Shown here: positions 18,900 to 28,589 of the stretch, in pieces
Layout: every line of letters starts with the position of its first letter
Position numbering within the stretch: the stretch's first letter is position 1
Notes under the pieces: model-generated
What the model saw: the letters and a program-made list of their open reading frames with translations, nothing else
Told to the model about the DNA's origin: nothing
Database searches by the model: none
Assembly (NCBI RefSeq): GCF_024753285.1
Contig: NZ_JANUGW010000009.1
Coordinates: forward strand, 174,841 to 238,840
From: Massilia pinisoli
GTDB lineage: Bacteria; Pseudomonadota; Gammaproteobacteria; Burkholderiales; Burkholderiaceae_D
DNA length: 64,000 nt
Direction of reading: 5' to 3'
Program-made: the position numbers and the translations under genes

Positions 18900-20015
18900 A
18901 TGCCTTCCCTGCCCAGTCTGTTCGTGCTGTTCGCGCTGCTCGCCTGCGCCGCCGTCGCGGGGCGAGCCGGTGCGCAATCGGCCCGCACGCTGTACGTGGC
19001 TCCCGACGGCGACGACCACAATCCCGGCACGCGGGGCGCGCCGCTGCGCACGATCCAGGCCGCCGCCGCGGCCGCGACGGCGGGCACGACGGTCCTGGTT
19101 GCGCCCGGCACGTACCGCGAAAACATCCGGTCCGTCGCGCAGGGCGACGCGGCCGCCTGGATACGCTATGTGTCGAGCCGGCCCCGCAAGGCGAAGATCG
19201 TCGGCGGCGGCACCGAGGCCGTCTGGGACAACCGCGGCGGCCACGTCGAGATCGCCGGCTTCGACATCAGCGGCAGCGGGCGCATCGGCATCGTCAACTA
19301 CGCATCCGACGTGCGCATCACCGGCAACCACGTCCACAACCTGGCGCTGTCGGGCGGCTGCACGGGAAACGGCGGTGGGGGCATCGTCAACGCGAACTAC
19401 AGGGCGTCCGATGCCGAGATTTCAGGCAACCTCGTGCATGACATCGGCGCGCCCGGCGCGTGCGCCGGCGTCCACGGCATTTATTACTCGAACCTGCGCG
19501 GCAACATCCACGACAATATCGTCTACCGCGCGTCGGCCTGGGGCATCCACCTGTGGCACGCGGCCGACCGCGTCCTCGTCGCGCACAACACGGTGTTCGC
19601 GAACGGATCGGCGCAGGTCGGCGGCGGCATCGTGGCCGGCACGGGCGACAATCCGGGCGGGGTCGTCCTGAGCGACACCTACATCGTCAACAACATCGTG
19701 GTCCGCAACCCCGGCGCGTCGATCCGCCAGTACTGCGATCGGGGCAAGGCGTGCGTCGGCGCCGGCAACGTCGTCGCCAACAACGTCGTGTACGGCAACG
19801 GCAGCGACATCGAGATGCTCGTCGGCACAGCCACCGGGACGATCGCCCAGGACCCCATGTTTGTCCGCTTCCGCCTCGACGGCACCGGCGATTTCGCGCT
19901 GCGGCGCGGCTCGCCGGCAAGGCGCCGCGGCATCGCGCCGGAGCAGTCCACCGCGCGCGATGCGCGCGGCGCGAGCGCAACAGCACCGGACATCGGCGCA
20001 CGCCCGCAGCGCTGA
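18900..20015 (+). CDS. Secreted right-handed beta-helix protein (DUF1565-like)
   Basis: 371-residue exported protein with a Sec signal (residues 1-24, ending AGRAGAQ). It opens with LYVAPDGDDHNPGT...TIQAAAAAA, the DUF1565/pectate-lyase-like N-cap found in carbohydrate-active parallel beta-helix proteins. It then has repeated coils with N-x-V/I-x-N/D and G-x-H patterns (HNTVFANG, NNIVVRN, NNVVYGNG). ATG at 18900 is preferred over ATG 18894 because AAAGGA is 5-6 bases upstream. Divergent from the flippase operon. About half of its residues match the second beta-helix protein 0.3 kb downstream. A lyase, epimerase or acetyl-modifying role on the local polysaccharide is inference only. Confidence 0.82.
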   Translation: MPSLPSLFVLFALLACAAVAGRAGAQSARTLYVAPDGDDHNPGTRGAPLRTIQAAAAAATAGTTVLVAPGTYRENIRSVAQGDAAAWIRYVSSRPRKAKIVGGGTEAVWDNRGGHVEIAGFDISGSGRIGIVNYASDVRITGNHVHNLALSGGCTGNGGGGIVNANYRASDAEISGNLVHDIGAPGACAGVHGIYYSNLRGNIHDNIVYRASAWGIHLWHAADRVLVAHNTVFANGSAQVGGGIVAGTGDNPGGVVLSDTYIVNNIVVRNPGASIRQYCDRGKACVGAGNVVANNVVYGNGSDIEMLVGTATGTIAQDPMFVRFRLDGTGDFALRRGSPARRRGIAPEQSTARDARGASATAPDIGARPQR

Positions 20016-20358
20016 AGCGGACAGCACGGCCAAGCCGGCGCACTTGCAGGTCGCAGGCCATGAACCGGCGCCAATCGTCCTGACCCTGCCCGGCGCCGTC
20101 GCGGCGCAGGCCACGTGCGCAATCCGCATCGACACCCCCACTGGCGCCTTCACGCGACCGGCCCCTCCTCGTCGCGAAACCCGCCGACCGTCAGCGCGCA
20201 CGGCAAGCGCACCGCGCGATCCCGGAAACTTGGCATGCAAACACATCCGTTTTCGTTTTGATACCTGGGGAAAATTTTTTTTAAAAAAGATTGAACTTAG
20301 GAAGTTTCCGGCGCTCAAAAGTAACTCATTCACTTGTTGATGTAAGGAACTTCCTCTC
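20016..20358. other. Intergenic region with AT-rich promoter-like tract
   Basis: 343 bp between the two beta-helix genes without a supported gene. The right part is unusually AT-rich for this genome (20270-20290). Confidence 0.5.
20258..20286 (+). promoter_or_regulatory. Candidate sigma-70 promoter for the second beta-helix gene
   Basis: TTGATA (20258-20263), a 17-nt spacer and TTAAAA (20281-20286), about 65 bp before the AAGGAA ribosome site of the gene at 20359. The only AT-rich segment in this gap. Confidence 0.4.
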
Positions 20359-21750
20359 ATGAAAAAAGCAGTCTCCACGATGTTCTCCCGCCGTACCAAC
20401 GCCCTGCTGGCCTGCAGCGCAGCCGTCCTCCTGGCCGCCGTCGGCGCCGACGCGGGCGCGCAGACCACGAGCACCAGCATTTATCACCTGTACGTGTCGC
20501 CGACCGGTTCGGATTACAACACCGGCAGCTCGAGCAGCCCGTTCAAGACCATCTCCAAGGCGGCCGCGGTCGCCAAGCCCGGCACGACCGTGCACATGGC
20601 GCCCGGCACCTACTACGGCAACGTCGCCACGAAGACGAGCGGCACGTCGACCAACCCCATCATCTTCCTGTCGACCACGAACTGGGGCGCCAAGGTCGTC
20701 GGCAGCGGTACCGAAGCGATGTGGACGAATAACGGTAACTACGTCCAGATCGTCGGCTTCGACATCACCGGCCCCGGCCGCCTCGGCATCCTGAACTATG
20801 CATCGAACACGCTCGTCGCAGGCAACCACATCCACAACCTGACGCTGTCGGGCGGCTGCACGGGCAGCGGCGGCGCGGGTGTCGTCAACGCGACCTACTC
20901 GGGTTCGAATGGCGACGTGATCGGCAACGTCGTGCACGACATCGGCACGCCGGGCGGCTGCAACGGCGTGCAAGGCATCTACTCGTCCAACGCGGGCGGC
21001 AAGATCATGAACAACATCGTGTACCGCGTCTCCGCCTACGGCATCCACCTGTGGCACGCCGCGAGCGGCACGATCATCGCGAACAACACCGTGTTCGCGA
21101 ACGGCTCGACCGGCATGGGCGGCGGCATCGTGACCGGTGTGGGCGACTCGCCGGGCGGCGTCCAGCTGGTCAATACGAAGGTCGTCAACAACATCGTCTA
21201 CAACAACCCGCGCGCCAGCATCATGCAGTACTGCTATTCGGGCGTGTCGTGTATCGGTTCGGGCAACGTCGTGGCGAACAACCTCGTCTACGGTAACGGC
21301 CAGGGTATCAGCATGAAGGTGGGCAGCCCCACGAACACCGTCAGCGCGAATCCGCAGTTCGTCAGCTACAACCCGACGGGCACCGGCGACTATCGCCTGC
21401 AGACCACCTCGCCGGCGATCAACAAGGGCACGTCGACCTGGGCCCCGACGACCGACTTCCTCGGCGCTGCACGTCCGAGCGGCGGCGCGTTCGACATCGG
21501 CGCCTACGAAATGGGCGCGTCCACGACGGGCACGACGGGCACGACGGACACGACCTCGGCGACCTGGGCCTACTGCGCAACGCAAGGCGGCACCTGCTCC
21601 TTCAGCGGCCAGCGTGAAGTCCGCTTCGGCACCACGACGGTCTACGCGACGAAGGTCGTGACCGGTCCGGTCGCCTGCACCACCACCGTGTTCGGCGACC
21701 CGGCGCCAGGCCACGCGAAGTACTGCTACTACTCGAGCGTGGCGCAGTAA
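20359..21750 (+). CDS. Secreted beta-helix protein with C-terminal Cys-rich domain
   Basis: 463 residues. Signal peptide about 1-35 (ends AGAQ). The DUF1565-like cap (HLYVSPTGSDYNTGS) and parallel beta-helix (about 40-390) are clearly paralogous to the previous gene, sharing GIHLWHAA, NNTVFANGS and YCxxGxxCxGxGNVVANN. Unlike it, a Thr/Gly-rich linker (about 393-405) leads to a C-terminal domain of about 60 residues with pattern WAYC-x5-GTC-x-FSG-x8-FG and two further Cys, a module often seen at the end of secreted carbohydrate enzymes and probably glycan-binding. Substrate unknown. Terminator directly downstream. Confidence 0.82.
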   Translation: MKKAVSTMFSRRTNALLACSAAVLLAAVGADAGAQTTSTSIYHLYVSPTGSDYNTGSSSSPFKTISKAAAVAKPGTTVHMAPGTYYGNVATKTSGTSTNPIIFLSTTNWGAKVVGSGTEAMWTNNGNYVQIVGFDITGPGRLGILNYASNTLVAGNHIHNLTLSGGCTGSGGAGVVNATYSGSNGDVIGNVVHDIGTPGGCNGVQGIYSSNAGGKIMNNIVYRVSAYGIHLWHAASGTIIANNTVFANGSTGMGGGIVTGVGDSPGGVQLVNTKVVNNIVYNNPRASIMQYCYSGVSCIGSGNVVANNLVYGNGQGISMKVGSPTNTVSANPQFVSYNPTGTGDYRLQTTSPAINKGTSTWAPTTDFLGAARPSGGAFDIGAYEMGASTTGTTGTTDTTSATWAYCATQGGTCSFSGQREVRFGTTTVYATKVVTGPVACTTTVFGDPAPGHAKYCYYSSVAQ

Positions 21751-21795
21751 TCGTCCCGCCGCCCCGGCGCCATGTCGTGCCGGGTCAACGCAACG

Positions 21796-21823
21796 AAAAA
21801 GGCCGCGGATCCGCGGCCTTTTC
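21796..21823. terminator. Bidirectional terminator between beta-helix gene and rarA
   Basis: Perfect palindrome GGCCGCGGATCCGCGGCC with AAAAA on the left and TTTT on the right, so it can stop both the rightward beta-helix transcript and the leftward rarA transcript. Confidence 0.92.
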
Positions 21824-21845
21824 GCTTGTTATCGACCCGCGCGGA

Positions 21846-23210
21846 TCAGCCCGGCGGGGCACCGCCCGGCGGAGCGCCGCCCGGCGGAGCGCCGCCCGGC
21901 GGCTCACCGCCGCGCGCGTCGTCGTCCAGGCTGCGCAGCCAGGCCAGCTTTTCCGCGATCTTGGCTTCGATCCCGCGCGGCACCGGCTGGTACCAGCCCG
22001 GCTCCGGCATGCCGTCCGGCAGATACGTCTCGCCGGCCGCGTACGCGTGCGGCTCGTCGTGGGCATAGCGGTATTCGTGGCCGTAGCCCAGTTCCTTCAT
22101 CAGTTTCGTGGGCGCGTTGCGCAGGTGGACGGGCACCTCCCGCGATTTATCCTTGCGCACGAAGGCCATCGCGGCGTTGAACGCGTTGTAGCCGGCATTG
22201 CTCTTGGCGGCGATGGCGAGATAGACGACGGCCTGGCCCAGCGCCAGTTCGCCCTCGGGCGAGCCGAGGCGCTCGTACGTCTCGACCGCGTCGTTGGCGA
22301 GCTGGATCGCGCGCGGGTCGGCGATGCCGATGTCTTCCCACGCCATCCGCACGATGCGGCGTCCCAGGTATTTCGGGTCGGCGCCGCCGTCCAGCATGCG
22401 ACACAGCCAGTACAGGGCGGCATCCGGATGCGAGCCGCGCACCGATTTGTGCAGCGCCGAGATCTGGTCGTAAAAATTGTCGCCGCCCTTGTCGAAGCGG
22501 CGCGCGTTCAGCGTGAGCGCGTTCTCGACGAATTCGCGTGTGATGTGCGCCGTCTTCGACGTGTCGGCCGACGTCTTCGTCTGTTCCAGCAGGTTCAGGA
22601 AGCGGCGCGCGTCGCCGTCCGCATAGCCGATCAGCGTCTGCACGGCGATATCGTCGAACTGCAGGTGCGACAGGCCGCCCTGCTGGCGCGCACGTTCCAG
22701 CAGCTGGCGCATCTCGTCGTCGTTCAGCGCCTTCAGCACGTACACCTGCGAGCGCGACAGCAGCGCCGAATTGACTTCGAACGACGGGTTTTCCGTCGTC
22801 GCGCCGATCAAGGTGACGAGGCCCGACTCCACGAACGGCAGCAGCGCGTCCTGCTGCGACTTGTTGAAGCGGTGGATCTCGTCGATGAAGAGGATCGTGT
22901 GGTGGCCGCCGGCCAGGTAGTGCTCGGCCTGCTCGATGGCGGCGCGGATGTCCTTCACGCCCGACAACACGGCCGACAGCGCGATGAATTCGCAGTCGAA
23001 GGCATTCGCCGTCAGGCGGGCCAACGTCGTTTTGCCCACGCCGGGCGGGCCCCACAGGATCATCGAATGAGGACGGCCGGATTTGAACACGAGGTTCAGC
23101 GGCTTGCCCTCGCCCAGCAGGTGGCTCTGGCCGATCACCTCGGCGATCGTCTTCGGCCGCAGGCTTTCCGCCAGCGGGGCGGCAGGCTCGGTCTTGAAAA
23201 GGTCATCCAT
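21846..23210 (-). CDS. rarA: Replication-associated recombination protein RarA (MgsA)
   Basis: 454-residue AAA+ ATPase related to clamp-loader subunits and RuvB. It acts at stalled replication forks. Walker A is [11 protein letters not shown] (about 54-64), Walker B/sensor region is [14 protein letters not shown], and the C-terminal MgsA tetramerisation domain ends at about 430. The last 19 residues are an unusual Pro/Gly/Ala tail ([19 protein letters not shown]) encoded by four tandem 15-bp units at 21852-21911, not part of the normal fold. It follows lolA on the same strand, as is common in Burkholderiales. Confidence 0.96.
   Translation of the reverse strand: MDDLFKTEPAAPLAESLRPKTIAEVIGQSHLLGEGKPLNLVFKSGRPHSMILWGPPGVGKTTLARLTANAFDCEFIALSAVLSGVKDIRAAIEQAEHYLAGGHHTILFIDEIHRFNKSQQDALLPFVESGLVTLIGATTENPSFEVNSALLSRSQVYVLKALNDDEMRQLLERARQQGGLSHLQFDDIAVQTLIGYADGDARRFLNLLEQTKTSADTSKTAHITREFVENALTLNARRFDKGGDNFYDQISALHKSVRGSHPDAALYWLCRMLDGGADPKYLGRRIVRMAWEDIGIADPRAIQLANDAVETYERLGSPEGELALGQAVVYLAIAAKSNAGYNAFNAAMAFVRKDKSREVPVHLRNAPTKLMKELGYGHEYRYAHDEPHAYAAGETYLPDGMPEPGWYQPVPRGIEAKIAEKLAWLRSLDDDARGGEPPGGAPPGGAPPGGAPPG
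21852..21911. repeat. 15-bp tandem repeat (4 units) in the rarA 3' end
   Basis: Four head-to-tail 15-mers; the middle two (CGGCGGAGCGCCGCC) are identical and the outer two differ at 2-3 positions. They encode the PPGGA repeats at the RarA C-terminus. Confidence 0.9.
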
Positions 23211-23318
23211 GGGCGGCTCCCATGGTGCGCGCGGCGTTGTTATTGTTCATTCTGCCTATGTATGGCCGGTCCGTCGAAAGCGCAAGTGTAACGGATGGCC
23301 GGCGGCCGCACGGCGGGC

Positions 23319-23939
23319 TTACTGGTTGACGACTTCCGCGCCCTTCGGGATCGCGAACTTGAACGTCTGCGCGCCCAGCGCCGGATTGCGCTGGAAGCTC
23401 GTGAATTTCAGCAGCACGGTCTGGCCGAAGTTGTCCTTCAGCTCCATCGCCTGCGGGATGCCGTCCTTCAGGCCGATGCCGATCTGTTCGAAGGTCGTGT
23501 CCTTCGATTTCGGCGTCGCGTTCAGCCATTCCAGGCCGTCGTGCGTGCCCGCCTCGGCCAGCGTGAAATTCTTTTCCAGGTCGTTGCTGCCGAACAGGAT
23601 CGCGGCGGGCGAACTGCCCAGCGCGCCGCCCAGCTTGCGCGTCGTGACCTGGTTCAAGTCCTTGTCGTACAGGTACAGCGTCTCGCCGTCGGCCTGCAGC
23701 AATTGCTCGTACGGCTTCTGGTACGTCCAGATGAATTTGCCGGGACGCGCGAACACGAACGTGCCGCTCGACGTCTTGCCCGTCTTCGTCTTCATGACCT
23801 GCGTCTGCGTGAATTCGCCGCGGGCGGACTTGGTCCCGGCCACGAAGGATTTGAATTGGTCGAGAGCCGTGGCGTGGGCGGCGCCCGCTATCAGGAAAGT
23901 GGTGGCGATCAGTGTGGTTTTCAGTTTCAACATACTCAT
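23319..23939 (-). CDS. lolA: Outer-membrane lipoprotein carrier protein LolA
   Basis: 206-residue periplasmic chaperone that takes lipoproteins from LolCDE and delivers them to LolB at the outer membrane. Signal peptide residues 1-23 ([10 protein letters not shown]). Mature domain has the LolA signatures [10 protein letters not shown] and [21 protein letters not shown], whose Trp/Arg residues line the lipid cavity. Its ATG overlaps the ftsK stop as ATGA, indicating coupled translation. The protein is of normal family length. rarA follows about 110 bp downstream. Confidence 0.96.
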   Translation of the reverse strand: MSMLKLKTTLIATTFLIAGAAHATALDQFKSFVAGTKSARGEFTQTQVMKTKTGKTSSGTFVFARPGKFIWTYQKPYEQLLQADGETLYLYDKDLNQVTTRKLGGALGSSPAAILFGSNDLEKNFTLAEAGTHDGLEWLNATPKSKDTTFEQIGIGLKDGIPQAMELKDNFGQTVLLKFTSFQRNPALGAQTFKFAIPKGAEVVNQ

Positions 23940-26599
23940 TCCGCGTTCGTTGCCGGCACCAGGATGTCCCGGTTGCCGTTCGACTGCATCGGCGACACGA
24001 TGCCGCTTTGCTCCATCTGCTCGAGCAGGCGCGCGGCGCGGTTGTAGCCGATGCGCAGGTGGCGCTGCACGAGCGAGATCGACGCCCGGCGGTTCTTCAG
24101 CACGACGGCCACGGCCTGGTCGTACATCGCGTCGGACTCGCCGCCGCCTTCGCCGGCAGGTACGCCGTCGGCGCCGCCGCCCTCTTCGGCCACGCCGCCT
24201 TCGAGAATGCCCTCAATGTAATTCGGTTCGCCGGTGGACTGGAGATGTTTTACAACTCGATGCACTTCGTCGTCCGACACGAACGCGCCGTGCACGCGGA
24301 TCGGCAGACCGGTCCCCGGCGGCATGTACAGCATGTCGCCCATGCCCAGCAGCGTCTCGGCGCCCATCTGGTCGAGAATCGTGCGCGAGTCGATCTTGGA
24401 CGACACCTGGAACGCGATACGCGTCGGGATGTTCGCCTTGATCAGGCCCGTGATGACGTCCACGGACGGACGCTGCGTCGCGAGGATCAGGTGGATGCCG
24501 GCCGCGCGCGCCTTCTGCGCGATACGGGCGATCAGCTCCTCGACCTTCTTGCCGACCACCATCATCAGGTCGGCCAGCTCGTCGATGATGATGACGATCG
24601 TCGGCAGCTTGTCCAGCGGCTCCGGCGCGTCCGGCGTCAGCGAGAACGGGTTCGGGATGTGCTCTTCGCGCTTGGCGGCTTCCGCGATCTTGCTGTTGTA
24701 GCCGGCCAGGTTACGCACGCCCAGCTTCGACATGAGCTTGTAGCGCCGCTCCATCTCGTTCACGGCCCAGTTCAGCGCGTGGCCGGCCTGGCGCATGTCC
24801 GTGACGACGGGCGCCAGCAGGTGCGGGATCCCTTCGTACACCGACATCTCCAGCATCTTCGGGTCGATCAGGATCAGGCGCACGTCGGCCGGATCGGCCT
24901 TGTACAGGAGCGACAGGATCGTCGCGTTGATGCCGACGGATTTACCGGAACCGGTCGTACCCGCGACCAGCAGGTGCGGCATCTTCGCGAGGTCGGCGAC
25001 CACGGGCTTGCCGGCGATGTCCTTGCCGAGTGCGACCGTCAGGCTGGACGCGCTGTCGCCGTACACCTTCGAGCCGAGGATCTCGGTCAGGCGCACGATC
25101 TGGCGCTTCGGGTTCGGCAGTTCCAGCGCCATGTAGTTCTTGCCGGGGATCGTCTCCACGACGCGGATCGACGTCAGCGACAGCGAACGCGCGAGGTCGC
25201 GCGCCAGGTTGACGATCTGGCTGCCCTTCACGCCCGTCGCGGGCTCGATCTCGTAGCGCGTGACGACGGGGCCCGGATACGCCGCGACGACCTTCGCCTC
25301 GACGCCGAAGTCCGACAGCTTCTTCTCGATCAGGCGGCTCGTGAATTCCAGGGTCTCGATGGCGACGGATTCCTGCGTGGGCGGCGCGTCGTCCAGCAGC
25401 GCCAGCGGCGGCAACGAGCCGTCGCCGGTCACCTCGAACAGGTGCGACTGGCGTTCCTTCTCGGCGCGCTCTGAGCGGGGCACGCTCGTCATCGCCGGCT
25501 CGATCTTGATCGGGTTCGGGTTCGGCGCGGATGCGGGCGGCAGCGAGGTCGCGGGTGCCGCCTTCGCGGACGCGGGTACCAGCGCGGGTGCGCGCGGCGC
25601 CGGCGGTACGTCGTCCGCGTCGTCGAACGACGGCTCCATCGCGAACGGTGCGGGCGCCGGCCCGTCGCCGGCGATCTGCGGTTCCGCCTTCGCGCGCGCC
25701 AGTTTCGCCTCGCCGCGTGCCTTGACCTTCGCCTTCATCTTGGCGAGGAAGCCCGGCGCCGGTGGCGCATCCTGCCCCGCGTCGTCCGCGTCGTCGTCGG
25801 ACGGGGTGCCGATCCGCACGGGCGAACCCGCATGTTTTTCCACGTACTTGGCGCGCTCGTGCACGACGACCTCGTCGCGCTTGTGCGCCGCGACCTCGCC
25901 GTAGCGACGGTCTTCGCGGTCTTCGTAGCGCAGGCGGAACCAGTCCCACGTCGCCTCGACGGATTCGCCGATGCGCTCGGCCACCGCGAGCCACGACACG
26001 TGGAAGTACCAGGAAAAGCCGAGGCCGAACATCAGCAACAGCAGCAATGTGGCGCCCGTGAAGCCGAACGCGTTATGGGCGGCATGGCCGATCAGCTGGC
26101 CCAGCACGCCGCCGGCCGCGCGCGGCAATTCCACTTTCAGCGACCACATGCGCAGGTATTCGAGCCCGACGCTGCCGGCGAACATCAGCACGAAGCCGAT
26201 CCAGCGCACGAGCGTCTCGCCCTGGTGCTCAGGCTCCTGGTCCGCTTCCTGCACGATGAACCGCGTGTGCAGACGGCGGTAGCCGCTCCATACGGCGCGC
26301 GTAAAGCAGACGCACAACCACCATGCGGAAAAGCCGAAGATGAACAGCAACAGGTCGGCCAGCCACGCGCCGGCGCGGCCGCCCAGGTTGGCGATGCGGG
26401 GGACGACGTTCTCGTGCGAGAAGCCTGGATCGGCCCGGTTATAACTGAGCAAAATGAGGACGAAATACAACAGTGCGACGGCCGTGGCCAGCCAGCGGGC
26501 CTCGGACAACAGGCGCACGAGCCGGTTCGGCAACGGCTGCCGCGGTGGCCTCGGCTTGTGAGTATAGGTCGTGCTCGTCGGTGGACTATTCTTGCTCAT
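23936..26599 (-). CDS. ftsK: DNA translocase FtsK
   Basis: 887-residue septal DNA translocase that couples chromosome segregation to division. Four to five N-terminal transmembrane helices (about residues 35-200), an Ala/Pro-rich charged linker (about 230-400), then the RecA-like motor with Walker [11 protein letters not shown] (about 550), Walker [13 protein letters not shown], and a C-terminal gamma winged helix (about 825-887) that reads KOPS sites. ATG at 26599 (MSKNSPP) is chosen; the frame extends upstream into the region shared with the divergent trxB promoter. The linker is shorter than in E. coli FtsK. Overlaps lolA by 4 bp. Confidence 0.96.
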   Translation of the reverse strand: MSKNSPPTSTTYTHKPRPPRQPLPNRLVRLLSEARWLATAVALLYFVLILLSYNRADPGFSHENVVPRIANLGGRAGAWLADLLLFIFGFSAWWLCVCFTRAVWSGYRRLHTRFIVQEADQEPEHQGETLVRWIGFVLMFAGSVGLEYLRMWSLKVELPRAAGGVLGQLIGHAAHNAFGFTGATLLLLLMFGLGFSWYFHVSWLAVAERIGESVEATWDWFRLRYEDREDRRYGEVAAHKRDEVVVHERAKYVEKHAGSPVRIGTPSDDDADDAGQDAPPAPGFLAKMKAKVKARGEAKLARAKAEPQIAGDGPAPAPFAMEPSFDDADDVPPAPRAPALVPASAKAAPATSLPPASAPNPNPIKIEPAMTSVPRSERAEKERQSHLFEVTGDGSLPPLALLDDAPPTQESVAIETLEFTSRLIEKKLSDFGVEAKVVAAYPGPVVTRYEIEPATGVKGSQIVNLARDLARSLSLTSIRVVETIPGKNYMALELPNPKRQIVRLTEILGSKVYGDSASSLTVALGKDIAGKPVVADLAKMPHLLVAGTTGSGKSVGINATILSLLYKADPADVRLILIDPKMLEMSVYEGIPHLLAPVVTDMRQAGHALNWAVNEMERRYKLMSKLGVRNLAGYNSKIAEAAKREEHIPNPFSLTPDAPEPLDKLPTIVIIIDELADLMMVVGKKVEELIARIAQKARAAGIHLILATQRPSVDVITGLIKANIPTRIAFQVSSKIDSRTILDQMGAETLLGMGDMLYMPPGTGLPIRVHGAFVSDDEVHRVVKHLQSTGEPNYIEGILEGGVAEEGGGADGVPAGEGGGESDAMYDQAVAVVLKNRRASISLVQRHLRIGYNRAARLLEQMEQSGIVSPMQSNGNRDILVPATNAE

Positions 26600-26775
26600 T
26601 GCGGTTTGAAACGGTACTGCCGGGTCACAATGCCCCAAAGATGACCATTCTAAGCGATATATTGCCGCCCTGGCCCCACGATTCATGCTTGTCTGCATCA
26701 TCGACTATAATCCCGGCTCCAACGCCTCTTGATTCCGCACGGCCCGGCCCCCACTTTCCGGGCATCATCCAATAG

Positions 26776-27741
<966 letters not shown>

Positions 27742-27759
27742 ATCTTTGCAGGTTGTTCG

Positions 27760-28434
27760 ATGGCGGGCATGAAAGACTTCGCTGATTTAAAAGCCTTGCG
27801 CGACAAGCTCAAGGAAGAAGAGCGGCTGCGCGCCATCGAGAAGGCCGAGCGGGAAAAGCGCGAGCGCATCGCGCGCGAGCGCGCCGTCGAATTCCGCTCG
27901 GCCGTCAAGGACGTCGTCAAGATGCCCGAATCGGACCGCTACGTGTGGCGGCCCATGCACGAATTCGAAACGCGCGGCCAACCGCTGCCGACGCGTCCCC
28001 GTACGCAGGAAGAAGAGACGGCCGCCGTGCTGCGCGAGTCGATGCTGTCCGACCAGTTCGACGTGGACGGCCTGCTCGATGAAGACCCGTCCCTCAGCTG
28101 GTCCGCACCGGGCGTCGGCCCCGACGTCGTGAAAAAACTGCGCAAGCGCCACTGGCCCGTCGAGGACGAACTCGACCTGCATGGCCTCACGCGCGACGAG
28201 GCGCGGCGCCACGTCGACGCCTATCTGCGCAAATCGACCAGGCGCGGCATCCGCTGCGTACGCATCATCCACGGCGTGGGCTATGGCTCGGCCGGCGGCG
28301 AACCGGTCTTGCGCGGCATGGTCCACAGCTGGCTCGTGCAGACGGGCGACGTCGTCGCCTTCTGCGTGGCGAATCGCGCCGATGGGGGCAACGGCGCGTT
28401 GATCGTCCTCCTCCGCCCCGCCTTGCTGGACTGA
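27760..28434 (+). CDS. Smr/MutS2-domain endonuclease-like protein
   Basis: 224-residue protein. The N-terminal 60 residues form a highly charged helix (KEEERLRAIEKAEREKRERIARERA). The C-terminal Smr domain (about 138-220) carries LDLHGLTRDEARRHV and the IIHGVGYGSAGGEPVL loop that corresponds to the conserved HGxG motif. Smr proteins are nickases or RNA endonucleases linked to recombination or collided-ribosome rescue; which applies here is not known (E. coli SmrA/SmrB type). It is 18 bp behind trxB. Start ATG 27760 has a moderate AGGTTG ribosome site; a second ATG follows three codons later. Confidence 0.92.
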   Translation: MAGMKDFADLKALRDKLKEEERLRAIEKAEREKRERIARERAVEFRSAVKDVVKMPESDRYVWRPMHEFETRGQPLPTRPRTQEEETAAVLRESMLSDQFDVDGLLDEDPSLSWSAPGVGPDVVKKLRKRHWPVEDELDLHGLTRDEARRHVDAYLRKSTRRGIRCVRIIHGVGYGSAGGEPVLRGMVHSWLVQTGDVVAFCVANRADGGNGALIVLLRPALLD

Positions 28435-28460
28435 TCAGCTTCCTCTTTTGTCAAGTCACA

Positions 28461-28488
28461 GAATGAATGTGTCCAAATACATTCGTTC
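28461..28488. promoter_or_regulatory. Inverted repeat GAATGAATGT-N8-ACATTCGTTC ahead of the bacteriophytochrome gene
   Basis: 10-bp arms with one mismatch in the 155-bp gap before the bphP-type gene, flanked by two copies of TTGTCAAG (28449-28456 and 28501-28508). Candidate operator; no regulator identified. Confidence 0.35.
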
Positions 28489-28589
28489 GGGCACGATTCA
28501 TTGTCAAGAATCCGCAACGATTTGATGAAAGCTGTAATATTCCTCCGCCGCCGCGCCACCCGGGCGCCGCCAGTTTTGAGGATGCATGA

